Shown: positions 8,167-17,765 of the stretch, one piece after another | How positions within the stretch are numbered: the stretch's first letter is position 1 | How the letters are laid out: each line of letters begins with the position of its first letter | Source: an uncultured Flavobacteriaceae bacterium | GTDB taxonomy: Bacteria > Bacteroidota > Bacteroidia > Flavobacteriales > Flavobacteriaceae | Length of the DNA stretch: 64,000 bases | Direction: 5' to 3' | NCBI GenBank assembly: GCA_905479065.1 | Contig: CAJQLB010000004.1 | Location: forward strand, 1-64,000 | The notes under the pieces: model-generated | Database searches by the model: none | Seen by the model: only the letters and a program-made list of their open reading frames with translations | Told to the model about the DNA's origin: nothing | Position numbers and translations under genes: made by a program

Positions 8167-8405
8167 AAATTTCTAAAAGCTATAAATTTAGATACTTTTT
8201 TGAATTAAAAAAACAATTGGTGCTTAAATTTTATATCAAAAAGTTTATTGATAGTGCTTGAAAAACTGATAAAAAAAAAGAATATTATCAATCATTTAAT
8301 CACTTCGAATAAAAAGCAATTATTAGAAAGCTAGTAACAGTATGTTTGGAGTAATTAGGATTTCTGACAGCACATGTTTTGGCCTCAGAATAAATACGTA
8401 GACTG

Positions 8406-9311
8406 TTAATCGTTGGTAGCTAATACTGAGTTTTTCATTTTATCTAAGTTACGATACTCAAATTGAACTCCCTGTGGTAATTTACGTTCAAGATTGGCAA
8501 AATCACCTTTCACTTGATTATTATTTAACATCAATACTTTGATGCTTTTTAATTCTGCTAATTCCGATGGCACAATACCATATAGCAAATTATCTGAAAG
8601 AATTAACTCCTGTAATCTAGCGAGTTTACCCAGCCCTGAAGGAATTGCACCAAACAATTTATTATCAAATAAACTTAGTTTTTCCAATACGGTTAGGTTT
8701 TGAATAGAACTTGGTATTTTACCCGACAGGTCATTACTGCTTAAATAAATCTCTTTTAAAAGACTCAAATTCCCTATCTCGGCAGGTATAGCACCATTAA
8801 GTTGATTATTAAATAATGCTAACTTTTCTAGTTTTGATAAATTACCAATACTAGCTGGCAAGGACCCGTTAATATTATTCATAAACAATTCTAGATTCAC
8901 TAAGCTCATAAGTTGACCGATTGTTTCAGGTAGCTCTCCTTCTAATTTATTAAAAGCAATATTTAGGGTTTCAAGTTGTTTTAAATTTCCAATACTTGAA
9001 GGAATAACTCCTGAGATATTATTTCTAAAAAGATTAAGGGTTTGAAGATTATGTAAGTGCCCAATTTCAATGGGTAACGTTCCGCTTAAATTATTTAAAC
9101 TTAAATCTATGGCCACTATTGAATTATTTTCAATAGTTAATCCCTGCCATGTTGATACATCAGCCTCAAGATCCCAAGTCTGTGTCCAATAATCACCCTG
9201 AGTGGCATTATAAATAGCCAATAAAGCATTCTTCTCTTTTGTTGATATATGAGCATATGTCATAAGAGAGGTTAGACAAAATAACAATGTAAGTTTTATA
9301 GGTTTTAACAT
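8406..9311 (-). CDS. Exported leucine-rich-repeat protein, 301 aa
   Basis: The ATG at 9311 begins a clean signal peptide (MLKPIKLTLLFCLTSLMTYA); an upstream in-frame extension to 9353 would hide it and was rejected. After a short N-cap (ALLAIYNATQGDYW, then WQGLTI, as in plant LRR receptors) come nine 24-residue repeats with the plant-type pattern L..L.L..N.L.G.IP..IG.L.. . A short acidic-basic tail ends ATND. Such repeats form a solenoid for protein binding. There is no sorting domain, membrane anchor or lipobox, so the protein is probably periplasmic or freely secreted. The gene is alone in its orientation, separated from its neighbours by about 120-240 bp. Partner unknown. Confidence 0.85.
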   Translation of the reverse strand: MLKPIKLTLLFCLTSLMTYAHISTKEKNALLAIYNATQGDYWTQTWDLEADVSTWQGLTIENNSIVAIDLSLNNLSGTLPIEIGHLHNLQTLNLFRNNISGVIPSSIGNLKQLETLNIAFNKLEGELPETIGQLMSLVNLELFMNNINGSLPASIGNLSKLEKLALFNNQLNGAIPAEIGNLSLLKEIYLSSNDLSGKIPSSIQNLTVLEKLSLFDNKLFGAIPSGLGKLARLQELILSDNLLYGIVPSELAELKSIKVLMLNNNQVKGDFANLERKLPQGVQFEYRNLDKMKNSVLATND

Positions 9312-9432
9312 AACAGCTGATTTACGGACTTTTTCAGTTGTTAAATATAGCATATATCAGATGAAACTACAATATTTTTCGATGAAGCGCTTAATTGTAA
9401 GATTTTATTTACAATTTTTTCATTACACCTTA

Positions 9433-9621
9433 CTACTGTTCAATATTTTGAGTCTCTATCTGAATTATCATATTATTTTCAATCTTAAGATCCAACTGGA
9501 TTGGATTACAACAAACTTCACAGTCTTCAATATACGATTGAGAAGTTTGAGAGGTGTCAATAAGCATTGAAACCGTTTCCCAGCAATATGGGCATTGAAA
9601 AAAATATTCTGTCACATTCAT
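9433..9621 (-). CDS. CPXCG-motif cysteine-rich protein, 62 aa
   Basis: This tiny soluble protein has paired Cys motifs: CPYCW (C10, C13) and CEVCC (C35, C38, C39), as in the CPXCG cysteine-rich family, presumably binding zinc. The usual Gly after the first CxxC is Trp here. It starts one base after the stop of the TolC-like gene, so it is the last gene of the efflux operon. The family's role is unknown. Confidence 0.82.
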   Translation of the reverse strand: MNVTEYFFQCPYCWETVSMLIDTSQTSQSYIEDCEVCCNPIQLDLKIENNMIIQIETQNIEQ

Positions 9622-9622
9622 A

Positions 9623-10945
9623 TTAAAATTCCATATTTAACAACTCCCCACTAATTTGTAACACCAAAATCTCGGCAGTTTTCGCCTGATATTTTGCACG
9701 ATTTTCACTCAATTGAGCGTTTAACAAGTTTATCTGAGCCTGTCTAAATTCTATAGACGTTGCTCTACCTATTTTAAATTGTTCATTTGTACGATCAAAA
9801 TTATTTTTTGATGTGATAATATTTGATTCTTGTATGCGGTATATTTCGAGCTTATTTTGATAGTCATCCCAGGCATTATTAAAATCTCTCTCAATAGTGA
9901 GACTAATTTCATTTTTCTGAAGTTCTTGATTTTCTAAATTGATTTTAGCATTCTTGATTCGAGTCATACTAGAGCCTCCATCAAAAAGATTCCATGTCAA
10001 GTTTAGTCCTGTAGAGAATCCTGTATTTGTATTTTGAATCGTAAATGCTAAAGGATTGTCGTTGGACGACTCGTTCCAACCGTAAGATCCAGACAAGCCA
10101 AGTGTTGGCAAATACGTCGATTTGTTCGCTTTGATGTCATAAGTACTAATATTAATATTCTTATCTATTTGTAGGAGATTGACATTATTAGTTTTTAATT
10201 TTGAAAGTAGTATTTCTTTCTTAAGCTGTAATAAAAAAACGACTGTTGTATCAATACTAAATTCTGTTTTCAAGGCGTTCCCCATAACTAAATTCAAATC
10301 GCGTTTTGAACTAATAAGACGCTGTTTTGCTGTAATAATATTAATACTATCGTTGTTAATATCTACTTCTGCATTTAAAACTCCTAATTTATTATTTTGC
10401 CCAAATTCAAACTGATAATTAGCTCTTATTAAACGTTCTTTCGAAATGTCTAACACTTTGGTTAAAGTTTGTAAATTTTCAGTGTTTTGAGCAACCTCAA
10501 AGTATACTGACAACAATTGGGTTATGGTGTTTTCGATGGTTTCCCTAGCTTGTAACTCCGAGAGCTGATAAGCTTCTTTCAAACGCTTGTAATTATAATA
10601 CCTCCCTAAACCGTCAAAAAGTGTATAATTTAAATTGACAGATGCATTGTATCGTTTAGTTTCAACACCGTCTGCCGTTCTAGTTTCTCCATTTACTAAT
10701 TGACCCTCTGTGTTTTGTACATCTAATGTTGCGCCCGCATTTCCCGATAGAGATGGTAAATATCCTGAATTTAAAACATCTGAATTATTTTCAGCAATAA
10801 TGACGTTATTATTTGCAGTTTTGATTCCATAATTATTCTCAAGGGCCAAAGCAATTGCTTCAGATTTTTGTAATATTTGTTGCCCTTGCATCTGTAAACA
10901 AACAAACAAGTATACAATACTGCAAATTCTAATAGTTGAGCTCAT
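9623..10945 (-). CDS. TolC-family outer-membrane channel, 440 aa
   Basis: A signal peptide (residues 1-22, ending MQGQQ) is followed by two homologous halves of long helices and short strands typical of the outer membrane efflux protein family: SEAIALALENNYGIKTANNN near the N-terminus, and in the second half GLNLTWNLFDGG and IEFRQAQINLLNAQ. It would form a trimeric exit duct. Its start overlaps the end of the RND pump gene by 17 bp, which indicates translational coupling. With the pump and adaptor it makes a complete tripartite efflux system from inner membrane to outside. The substrate cannot be told from sequence. Confidence 0.9.
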   Translation of the reverse strand: MSSTIRICSIVYLFVCLQMQGQQILQKSEAIALALENNYGIKTANNNVIIAENNSDVLNSGYLPSLSGNAGATLDVQNTEGQLVNGETRTADGVETKRYNASVNLNYTLFDGLGRYYNYKRLKEAYQLSELQARETIENTITQLLSVYFEVAQNTENLQTLTKVLDISKERLIRANYQFEFGQNNKLGVLNAEVDINNDSINIITAKQRLISSKRDLNLVMGNALKTEFSIDTTVVFLLQLKKEILLSKLKTNNVNLLQIDKNINISTYDIKANKSTYLPTLGLSGSYGWNESSNDNPLAFTIQNTNTGFSTGLNLTWNLFDGGSSMTRIKNAKINLENQELQKNEISLTIERDFNNAWDDYQNKLEIYRIQESNIITSKNNFDRTNEQFKIGRATSIEFRQAQINLLNAQLSENRAKYQAKTAEILVLQISGELLNMEF

Positions 10946-13900
10946 GCTGTTCTTTTATTACGCGTTCTACTTCTTCCTTTGTGATATGTCTCCCCAACCA
11001 CAACCATTTTACCTGCCGCTTTACCCAATTTCCAAAAGAAAGAAAAATAGGTAATATGATGAGAGTCAATACAGTTGCGAATCCAATACCATAAGCTATG
11101 GATACAGCCATTGGAATTAAAAATTGTGCTTGTCTACTTTGCTCAAGAATTAAAGGAGCCAAACCTGCAATAGTAGTTATAGATGTTAAAAAAATAGCTC
11201 TAAAACGAGAACGTCCTGCCTCAAATAATGCGTCATCGTAAGCCATACCTTCTTTGAGATTGTTATTAAATTTTCCAATTAACACCAGACCATCGTTAAC
11301 CATAATACCAATTAAGGCAATTATTCCTAGCATAGATAATATATTTACAGGGAAATCATGAATCCAGTGGCCCCATGCAACTGCAGGCAAACTAAATGGT
11401 ATTAATAGTAATAACATGAGAGGCTGGCTGTAACTTCTGAAGGTAAAAGCAATAACAATATAGATTAGTGCTAAAATGGTAAAGCCAACCGCAGCTAATG
11501 AGTCCATTAATTTGATACGCTCTCTATTTTGTCCTTCATATGATGGCGTTACTGTTGGATATTTAGAAAGTATTTCAGGCATAATTTCATCTCGTACCTC
11601 TGCCATAATATCGGTAGAGCTTGTTTTTTTAGGATTTTTAATGTCGGCCTGGACTTGAATCTCTCTGCGCCCATCTAAATGGTTGATAGCAACATCTCCT
11701 CTTTCAATATTATAAGAGGCAACTTCACTCAACGGCACTTTTTGACCTGTTGGTGTGGTAATTCGCATATTATCTAAATTAACTATTGATGAACGATTGT
11801 CCCTATCATATCGCACCCATACACGTATTTCATCTTGACCTCTTTGAAAGCGTTGGGCTTGAACTCCAAAAAATGCAGCACGTACTTGAAGCATTACATT
11901 TCTTAGGTTCAATCCAAGTGCTTGTGCATTGTCCTTAAGTTGTAAACGTATTTCCTTAATTCCTGCAGGATCATTATCGGTGACATCTTTCAATAATATA
12001 TTGTCCTGAAGTTGTTGTTTGAGCTCTTTTTTAACCGCCTTGAGTTCTGAAATATTACTTCCCAACAATGAAACAGATACAGGAACACCTCCAAAATTTC
12101 CACCACTACCATACACTAAGCTTTCGATCCCTATCATTGGGCCTACAACATCTCTTAGGCGATTTGAGATTAACGTTGTTGTAATTTCGTTTGGACGATT
12201 TTCTCCTGGTAGAAGATTAATAGTTAAAGAAGCAGTCGATGATCCAGGTCCAATATTACGAATCATATTTTCAACCAATGGTTTTTCAGGATTTTCACCT
12301 AAAAATTCATCACTCACTAAATTGGTCACGTCAATTGCGTTATCTTCAATAAACGAAATAACACTATCAGTAACTTTTTCATTAGTCCCATTTGGCATTC
12401 GCAAGGTAATTCTAACTTGATCACTAGCTATTTGAGGAAAAAACGCCCCTCTAATAATACCTCCCTGAAAACTAGCTAAGGTCAGAATCATAAACACTAT
12501 AAAAAATGAAAAGGTTAAAATTTTATATTGTAAACCAAATTTCAACAATGGGCTATATAATCTATCCCTTAGCCATCGCATGATAAAATCACCAAATGTA
12601 TTGATGTACCTTAACTTTGAAAATAGTTTTTGAAATAAAGAGGCAACACCTAATTTTGGTTTATTACTCTGAACTCTTAAAGCCTTGGAATGTGCCAAGT
12701 GCGCAGGTAAAATAATCAACGCTTCGACTAAAGAAACTACTAAGGTCAGTATAACTACGACAGAAACCTCTCCAAAAAAATCACCAATTCTACCGTCTAA
12801 AAACAAAAATATTCCAAACGCTAGTATCGTCGTGGCAATTGCAGATATAATTGCAGGTAATACTTCCATAACACCGTCAATAGCCGCCTCTTCTGGTGAC
12901 TTTCCCTTTTCGTATTGCTGGTATATGTTTTCAGCAATGACAATTCCATCATCTACTAAAATACCAATGACAATAATCATTCCGAATAATGAAAGTACAT
13001 TAATGGTTACATTAAAATAGCTCGCTAACATGAACATTCCAAAAAAAGCAATTGGCAAACCGAAGGCTACCCAAAAAGCTAATCGCGTGTTGAGAAACAA
13101 GGATAAAAATACAAGAACCAATAACATTCCTGCAATAGCATTCTTAGTTAGTAATTCAGTACGCTGAACCAAGGTGATTGACAAGTCACTTATAACATCC
13201 AAGCGTACATTTTCATATTTTTGATTAAATTCCGAGATGTAATTTTTCACCTTCTCTGCGGACGAGATTAAATCTTCAGTATTGGTGCTGGTAATCGTCA
13301 CATTTATAGACTGATTACCATTAAAATAATTTGCATTTGGCGTTTCAGAAAACTGATCTCTTACAACAGCAATGTCTCTCAAACGAATGACACGCCCAGT
13401 AGGATCAGATCTGATAATGACATTTGATAATTTGTCTGCATAATAAGAACGTGCGTTAGCGCGAATGAGGTATTCCTCAGCATTCGTTTTAATGGTTCCA
13501 CCCGTTGTAATCAAACTAGCCTGGTTGATAGCCTGTGATACCTCAGAAAAGGTTAAATTAAATGCTAATAAATTAGCCTCATTAACAGCAATTTCTATTT
13601 CTTCATCAGGATATCCCGTTATATTAATTTGAGAAATTCCCTTTATTCCCCTTAAGTCATTTTCAACTTGTCTCCCTATTTGCTTCAATGTTGCCAGAGG
13701 AATATCACTACCACTAATTGCAAAGGTAATAGTTGGCCTTGCTGGCTCTTGCTTTGCCACTACTAAAGGCTCCATATCAACAGGGAATGACGGAACACGG
13801 TCTACTGCATTTTTGACCTCAAGAAGCATGAAATCAATATCTTTACCTTTTTCAATTTCTACGTTTATATTACCACTATTTTCTCGAGATGTAGATGTAA

Positions 13901-14141
13901 CCCTTTCAACACCATTCAGACCCTTTAGATTGTCTTCTATTTTTAAAATAATCCCCTCCTCTACTTCTTGCGGTGAAGCACCTGGATAAATAACATTGAT
14001 ACTAATATTTTTTGAGTCTGTGAGGGGAAAAAAAGATGATTTCAAATTTACAGCACCAAAAAATCCAAAAATAATAAAGGCGATGACGACAATATTTACC
14101 GCAACACTGTGCTTTATAAAATAACCAATAAGTTTTCTCAT
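10929..14141 (-). CDS. RND efflux transporter, inner-membrane pump, 1070 aa
   Basis: The full-length AcrB/CusA-type fold is present: one N-terminal membrane helix (residues ~9-28), a large periplasmic loop, helices 2-6, a second periplasmic loop and helices 8-12. The proton-relay acids lie in GMIIVIGILVDDGIVIAENIY in helix 4. The mirror motif in the second half, GIIALIGIMVNDGLVLIG, has Asn-Asp as in multidrug rather than heavy-metal pumps. The protein drives substrate export with the proton gradient, together with the adaptor encoded upstream (1 bp gap) and the TolC-like channel downstream. The heavy-metal Met clusters of CusA were not seen, so drugs, bile-salt-like molecules or lipids are likelier cargo. 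Confidence 0.92.
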   Translation of the reverse strand: MRKLIGYFIKHSVAVNIVVIAFIIFGFFGAVNLKSSFFPLTDSKNISINVIYPGASPQEVEEGIILKIEDNLKGLNGVERVTSTSRENSGNINVEIEKGKDIDFMLLEVKNAVDRVPSFPVDMEPLVVAKQEPARPTITFAISGSDIPLATLKQIGRQVENDLRGIKGISQINITGYPDEEIEIAVNEANLLAFNLTFSEVSQAINQASLITTGGTIKTNAEEYLIRANARSYYADKLSNVIIRSDPTGRVIRLRDIAVVRDQFSETPNANYFNGNQSINVTITSTNTEDLISSAEKVKNYISEFNQKYENVRLDVISDLSITLVQRTELLTKNAIAGMLLVLVFLSLFLNTRLAFWVAFGLPIAFFGMFMLASYFNVTINVLSLFGMIIVIGILVDDGIVIAENIYQQYEKGKSPEEAAIDGVMEVLPAIISAIATTILAFGIFLFLDGRIGDFFGEVSVVVILTLVVSLVEALIILPAHLAHSKALRVQSNKPKLGVASLFQKLFSKLRYINTFGDFIMRWLRDRLYSPLLKFGLQYKILTFSFFIVFMILTLASFQGGIIRGAFFPQIASDQVRITLRMPNGTNEKVTDSVISFIEDNAIDVTNLVSDEFLGENPEKPLVENMIRNIGPGSSTASLTINLLPGENRPNEITTTLISNRLRDVVGPMIGIESLVYGSGGNFGGVPVSVSLLGSNISELKAVKKELKQQLQDNILLKDVTDNDPAGIKEIRLQLKDNAQALGLNLRNVMLQVRAAFFGVQAQRFQRGQDEIRVWVRYDRDNRSSIVNLDNMRITTPTGQKVPLSEVASYNIERGDVAINHLDGRREIQVQADIKNPKKTSSTDIMAEVRDEIMPEILSKYPTVTPSYEGQNRERIKLMDSLAAVGFTILALIYIVIAFTFRSYSQPLMLLLLIPFSLPAVAWGHWIHDFPVNILSMLGIIALIGIMVNDGLVLIGKFNNNLKEGMAYDDALFEAGRSRFRAIFLTSITTIAGLAPLILEQSRQAQFLIPMAVSIAYGIGFATVLTLIILPIFLSFGNWVKRQVKWLWLGRHITKEEVERVIKEQHELNY

Positions 14142-14142
14142 A

Positions 14143-15267
14143 TTAATCCTGATTGGTGTTGTTTACATATGGCTTTACTAGCATTCCAGGATAAGCGCCA
14201 GGCACTGGCTTGGCAAGTAAAAAAGTCCCATTTGGAATACCTTTAATAACGACTTTATTATCCCCAAAAAAAACGGGTTTAACAGGGTGTGTCAATAACA
14301 AGGAATCTTTTACAATAAAGACCTCATTTGTGTCTGATAATAAAGCTCTATCAATCTCAATCACATTTTTCTCTTCCTTGGCACCAAGTTGCGCCTCTAG
14401 ATACATCCCTTCCTTTAATACGTCATCTTTTACCTCAATAAAAGCACTAATAGTTTGGGAAGAAAGGTCAACGCTACCATTTATTCTTGAAACTGAACCA
14501 TTGTAAGTTTCTGTTTTCTCCAAATTATGAAGTGTTACTGTTTCTCCAATCTTGAGCAGACTTGCATAATTTCTGCTAACCGCCACTTCCAATTCATAAA
14601 CGCTATCATCTATATACTCGCCTAGTTTTTGCCCACTTCTAATAAGTGAACCCTCTGTTACAAGCGCTTCGGTTAAAATTCCATTGAAGGGTGCAGAAAT
14701 AGCGTACTTGTTTAACCGTTGTTCTAAATTCTTCACATTGTAATAACCCGAAATAATACCTCGGCCAGTTATAAAATACTTTTCTTTTTCGGTAGTCAAC
14801 TCAGGAAGGCTCGGGGTTGTTTTTTTTAAATCTATGTTGTCAATATAGGTTTCCCATTTTTTAAATACATCCGGAAAATCTAATTTCAGATCTGGCATGA
14901 TTGCTGTCAGGGTATTGTAAAAATTACTCTTTGCTGATTGTACATTTGCATAATATTCTGTGTTGTCGATACGAATAAAAACATCTCCCGAATTATATTT
15001 TTGCCCTGCTTTAAACAATCTAGATCCAATTCTAAACACCCCTTGTACCTCTGAAAACAATTCGATGCGTCTTTTGGCGGTAAGACTCCCATTTGCAGGA
15101 ATAATAATTTTAACATTGCCATTTATTACAGTGTCAACAAATACTGTCTTAATTACTTTGGCAGGAATTGGACGTGTTTGTTTTTTACTTTCACTAATAT
15201 TTTTCCCCAAGTACAGGGCTACCAAAATAAAAACAATTCCAAGTACTGATAGTATGATTTTTCTCAT
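14143..15267 (-). CDS. RND efflux adaptor (membrane fusion protein), 374 aa
   Basis: The start is placed at the ATG at 15267 (MRKIILSVLGIVFILVALYL), which begins an inner-membrane anchor. A longer frame to 15297 would start with TTG inside the likely -7 promoter box and was rejected. The order is that of HlyD/AcrA adaptors: barrel-sandwich hybrid half (SLTAKRRIELFSEVQG, GDVFIRIDN), a short helical hairpin, the second lipoyl half (SAPFNGILTEALVTEGSLIRSGQ), a beta-barrel, and a membrane-proximal domain (EGMYLEAQLG). It joins the pump to the TolC-like channel. The gene leads the operon adaptor-pump-channel-CPXCG. Confidence 0.9.
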   Translation of the reverse strand: MRKIILSVLGIVFILVALYLGKNISESKKQTRPIPAKVIKTVFVDTVINGNVKIIIPANGSLTAKRRIELFSEVQGVFRIGSRLFKAGQKYNSGDVFIRIDNTEYYANVQSAKSNFYNTLTAIMPDLKLDFPDVFKKWETYIDNIDLKKTTPSLPELTTEKEKYFITGRGIISGYYNVKNLEQRLNKYAISAPFNGILTEALVTEGSLIRSGQKLGEYIDDSVYELEVAVSRNYASLLKIGETVTLHNLEKTETYNGSVSRINGSVDLSSQTISAFIEVKDDVLKEGMYLEAQLGAKEEKNVIEIDRALLSDTNEVFIVKDSLLLTHPVKPVFFGDNKVVIKGIPNGTFLLAKPVPGAYPGMLVKPYVNNTNQD

Positions 15268-15294
15268 GTCAATTGATGATAATTCTCTAATTGA

Positions 15295-15302
15295 CAAAGT
15301 TA
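15295..15302 (-). promoter_or_regulatory. -7 box of the efflux operon promoter
   Basis: On the minus strand TAACTTTG matches the Bacteroidota -7 element TAnnTTTG exactly. Transcription would start about 20 bases before the ATG at 15267. No good TTTG is seen at -33. Confidence 0.55.
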
Positions 15303-15356
15303 TTTATAAGAAAGACTAAAGACGTTAATAAAAAGCTAAATTAATAACACTTTTGT

Positions 15357-17267
15357 TCATAAAAGTTCTTCTAATGACTCTTGAATTAATTCCCATTCTG
15401 CCATTAACTTGGTTAAATTATTCTTTTTTCTTTCGTAGATTTCAAAAAACTTTGGATCAGAGACAGTTACATCATAATTGACCGCTAATTCAATATCAAT
15501 ATCCTTAATTTCTTTTTCTAATTGACTAATTTCAGACTCTACTTTACTCAGCTTATTGTTGAGAGATTTTAATTTTTTCTGATTTTTATATGATTGCTTA
15601 TTATCCGATTTTGTCTCGGTTTTTTTATGAACTTCCCGTTTCTCAGCCTCACGAAGATTCTCAAGATTGCGTTGCTCTAGAAAGAAATCTATATCCCCCA
15701 GATATTCTTTGATGCGTTGATCTTTGAATTCGTAAATTTTATTATTTAACCCTTGTAAAAAATCTCGATCATGAGATACTAGTATTAAGGTTCCTGAAAA
15801 TTTCATCAAAGCATCTTTAAGGACATTTTTTGATGTAATATCTAAATGATTTGTAGGTTCATCCATGACGAGTACATTTAGAGGTTGCAATAATAATTTT
15901 GCAAGTGCTAAGCGATTGCGTTCTCCTCCCGACAGCACCCTGACATATTTATCGACCTCTTCTCCCCTAAACAAAAAAGAACCTAATATATCTCTTACTT
16001 TTGATCGGTTTGTTTCATTTGCAGCATCAATCATTGTATCTAAAACCGTTTTACTCCCATCTAAGTATTCAGCTTGATTTTGTGCGAAATAACCAATTTG
16101 AACATTGTGACCAAGTTTGATGTATCCGTCATGACTTAAATCTCCAACAATGATCTTTGCTAAGGTCGATTTTCCTTGACCATTTTGACCAACAAACGCG
16201 ATTTTACTATTTCGTTCAACTTGAAGATTTACATTATTTAACACTTGAAGTTCGTCATAGTGTTTTGAAACATTTTGAATATCTATAACAACTTTTCCTG
16301 GCACGACAGATACTGGAAAATTCACAGACATTACGCTGTTATCATCCTGATCTACCTCAATCCTATCAATTTTATCTAATTTTTTAATCAATGACTGCGC
16401 CATCGTAGCTTTCGATGCCTTTGCACGAAACTTTTCTATTAATTTTTCTGTTTGCTCAATTTGTTTTTGCTGATTTTTTTGTGACGCTAATTGCAAGGTT
16501 TTCAGTTCAGCACGCAAGACAAGATACTCGGTGTAAGGTTTTGGATAATCATAAATTTTGCCAAGTGAAATTTCAATTGTTCTATTGGTTATATTATCTA
16601 AAAACATTTTATCATGGGAAACGATGACAACCGCACCCGCATAATTCTTTAAAAATGATTCCAACCAAATAATTGACTCAATGTCTAAGTGATTAGTGGG
16701 CTCATCCAACAACAAAATATCATTTTTTTGAAGCAATAATTTAGCCAACTCAATTCGCATGCGCCAACCACCTGAAAAGGTATCTGTTAATTTGCTAAAG
16801 TCGTTCCGATGAAAACCAAGGCCCTGTAAGATTTTTTCAGTCTCTCCTTGGTAATTATATCCTCCAATTATTTCATATTGATGTTGAACATCATTAACAT
16901 CAATCATTAACTGATTGTAGGCTTCACTTTCATAATCTGTGCGCTCTGCCAACTGTTCATTTATAAAAGTTAATTTTGTTTCTAATTGTTTGATTTCAGT
17001 AAATGCTTCATAAGCCTCCTCTAAAATAGAACGACCGTAAGTAAAATCAATATCTTGTTTTAAAAAACCAAGCTTAATTTCCTTTTCTTCAGCAACCTGA
17101 CCTTCATCAAAATCTAATTCTCCAGCAATAATTTTCAGTAAGGTTGATTTTCCTGCACCGTTTTTACCAATTAAACCAACACGATCTCCTCCTTTTAATC
17201 TAAAAGAAATATTCTCAAATAAATAATCTCCCTGAAACGAGATAGAAAGTTTATGGATATTTAACAT
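15357..17267 (-). CDS. ABC-F family ATPase, 636 aa
   Basis: Two ABC ATPase domains lie in one chain without membrane helices. The first has Walker A GLIGKNGAGKST, signature SGGWRMRIELAKLL and Walker B LLLDEPTNHLD; the second has GQNGQGKST, LSGGERNRLALAKLL and VLVMDEPTNHLD. A linker of charged helices lies between them, and a C-terminal coiled coil (last ~100 residues, KLKSLNNKLSKVESEISQLEKEIKDI) follows. This is the Uup/YfmR-like group, which acts on ribosomes or replication intermediates. The ATG at 17267 (MLNIHKLSISFQGDYLF) is the family-typical start; an in-frame start at 17291 would add eight residues. It is divergent from the DUF983 gene. Confidence 0.9.
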   Translation of the reverse strand: MLNIHKLSISFQGDYLFENISFRLKGGDRVGLIGKNGAGKSTLLKIIAGELDFDEGQVAEEKEIKLGFLKQDIDFTYGRSILEEAYEAFTEIKQLETKLTFINEQLAERTDYESEAYNQLMIDVNDVQHQYEIIGGYNYQGETEKILQGLGFHRNDFSKLTDTFSGGWRMRIELAKLLLQKNDILLLDEPTNHLDIESIIWLESFLKNYAGAVVIVSHDKMFLDNITNRTIEISLGKIYDYPKPYTEYLVLRAELKTLQLASQKNQQKQIEQTEKLIEKFRAKASKATMAQSLIKKLDKIDRIEVDQDDNSVMSVNFPVSVVPGKVVIDIQNVSKHYDELQVLNNVNLQVERNSKIAFVGQNGQGKSTLAKIIVGDLSHDGYIKLGHNVQIGYFAQNQAEYLDGSKTVLDTMIDAANETNRSKVRDILGSFLFRGEEVDKYVRVLSGGERNRLALAKLLLQPLNVLVMDEPTNHLDITSKNVLKDALMKFSGTLILVSHDRDFLQGLNNKIYEFKDQRIKEYLGDIDFFLEQRNLENLREAEKREVHKKTETKSDNKQSYKNQKKLKSLNNKLSKVESEISQLEKEIKDIDIELAVNYDVTVSDPKFFEIYERKKNNLTKLMAEWELIQESLEELL

Positions 17268-17307
17268 TTTTGTAATAAAGGTTACACTCATAAACTTTAA
17301 AAAAGTT

Positions 17308-17315
17308 TAATTTTG
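17308..17315 (+). promoter_or_regulatory. -7 box upstream of the DUF983 gene
   Basis: TAATTTTG matches TAnnTTTG exactly. It would start transcription near 17321-17323, which fits a start codon at 17351 and excludes an in-frame start at 17315. No clear -33 element is seen. Confidence 0.5.
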
Positions 17316-17350
17316 TGTTGTTATTAGGCAGCAAAAATAATCTAAAAAAA

Positions 17351-17734
17351 ATGTTTTTAAAAGGTTTTAAGATTTATAGTATTTTGAAGGGAACTTGTCC
17401 AAAGTGTCACGAGGAAAGCATGTATAAAAATAAAAATCCCTATCAGCTTTCTGATGCTTTATTAATGCATAAAAAGTGTTCAAATTGTCAAACTACCTAT
17501 AAAATTGAACCTTCTTTTTTTTACGGTGCGATGTATGTGAGCTACGCCGTAGGTATTGCATTTGCTATGGCTGCATTTGTGATTTCTTATTTTTTCTTAG
17601 GAAGCAACCGTAATATATCTTTTCTCAGTATTGTTGTAACACTTATTGTTTTCTTACCAATTATATTAAGATTATCTAGAAATATTTGGATCAATATATT
17701 CATTCATTACGATCCAATTTACAGAAAAAAATAG
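17351..17734 (+). CDS. DUF983 family membrane protein, 127 aa
   Basis: The N-terminal part has two CxxC pairs that may bind zinc (CPKCHEE and CSNCQTTYKIEPSFFYGAMY), followed by two membrane helices (AVGIAFAMAAFVISYFFLG and ISFLSIVVTLIVFLPIILRL) and a short basic tail NIFIHYDP. This order is diagnostic for DUF983, a common small family in Bacteroidota and Alphaproteobacteria with no known activity. The start at ATG 17351 follows the promoter box. It converges on the FAD oxidoreductase gene across 31 bp. Confidence 0.85.
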   Translation: MFLKGFKIYSILKGTCPKCHEESMYKNKNPYQLSDALLMHKKCSNCQTTYKIEPSFFYGAMYVSYAVGIAFAMAAFVISYFFLGSNRNISFLSIVVTLIVFLPIILRLSRNIWINIFIHYDPIYRKK

Positions 17735-17765
17735 TAACTCTTTAATTCGATTAGGGCCTGTAGTT

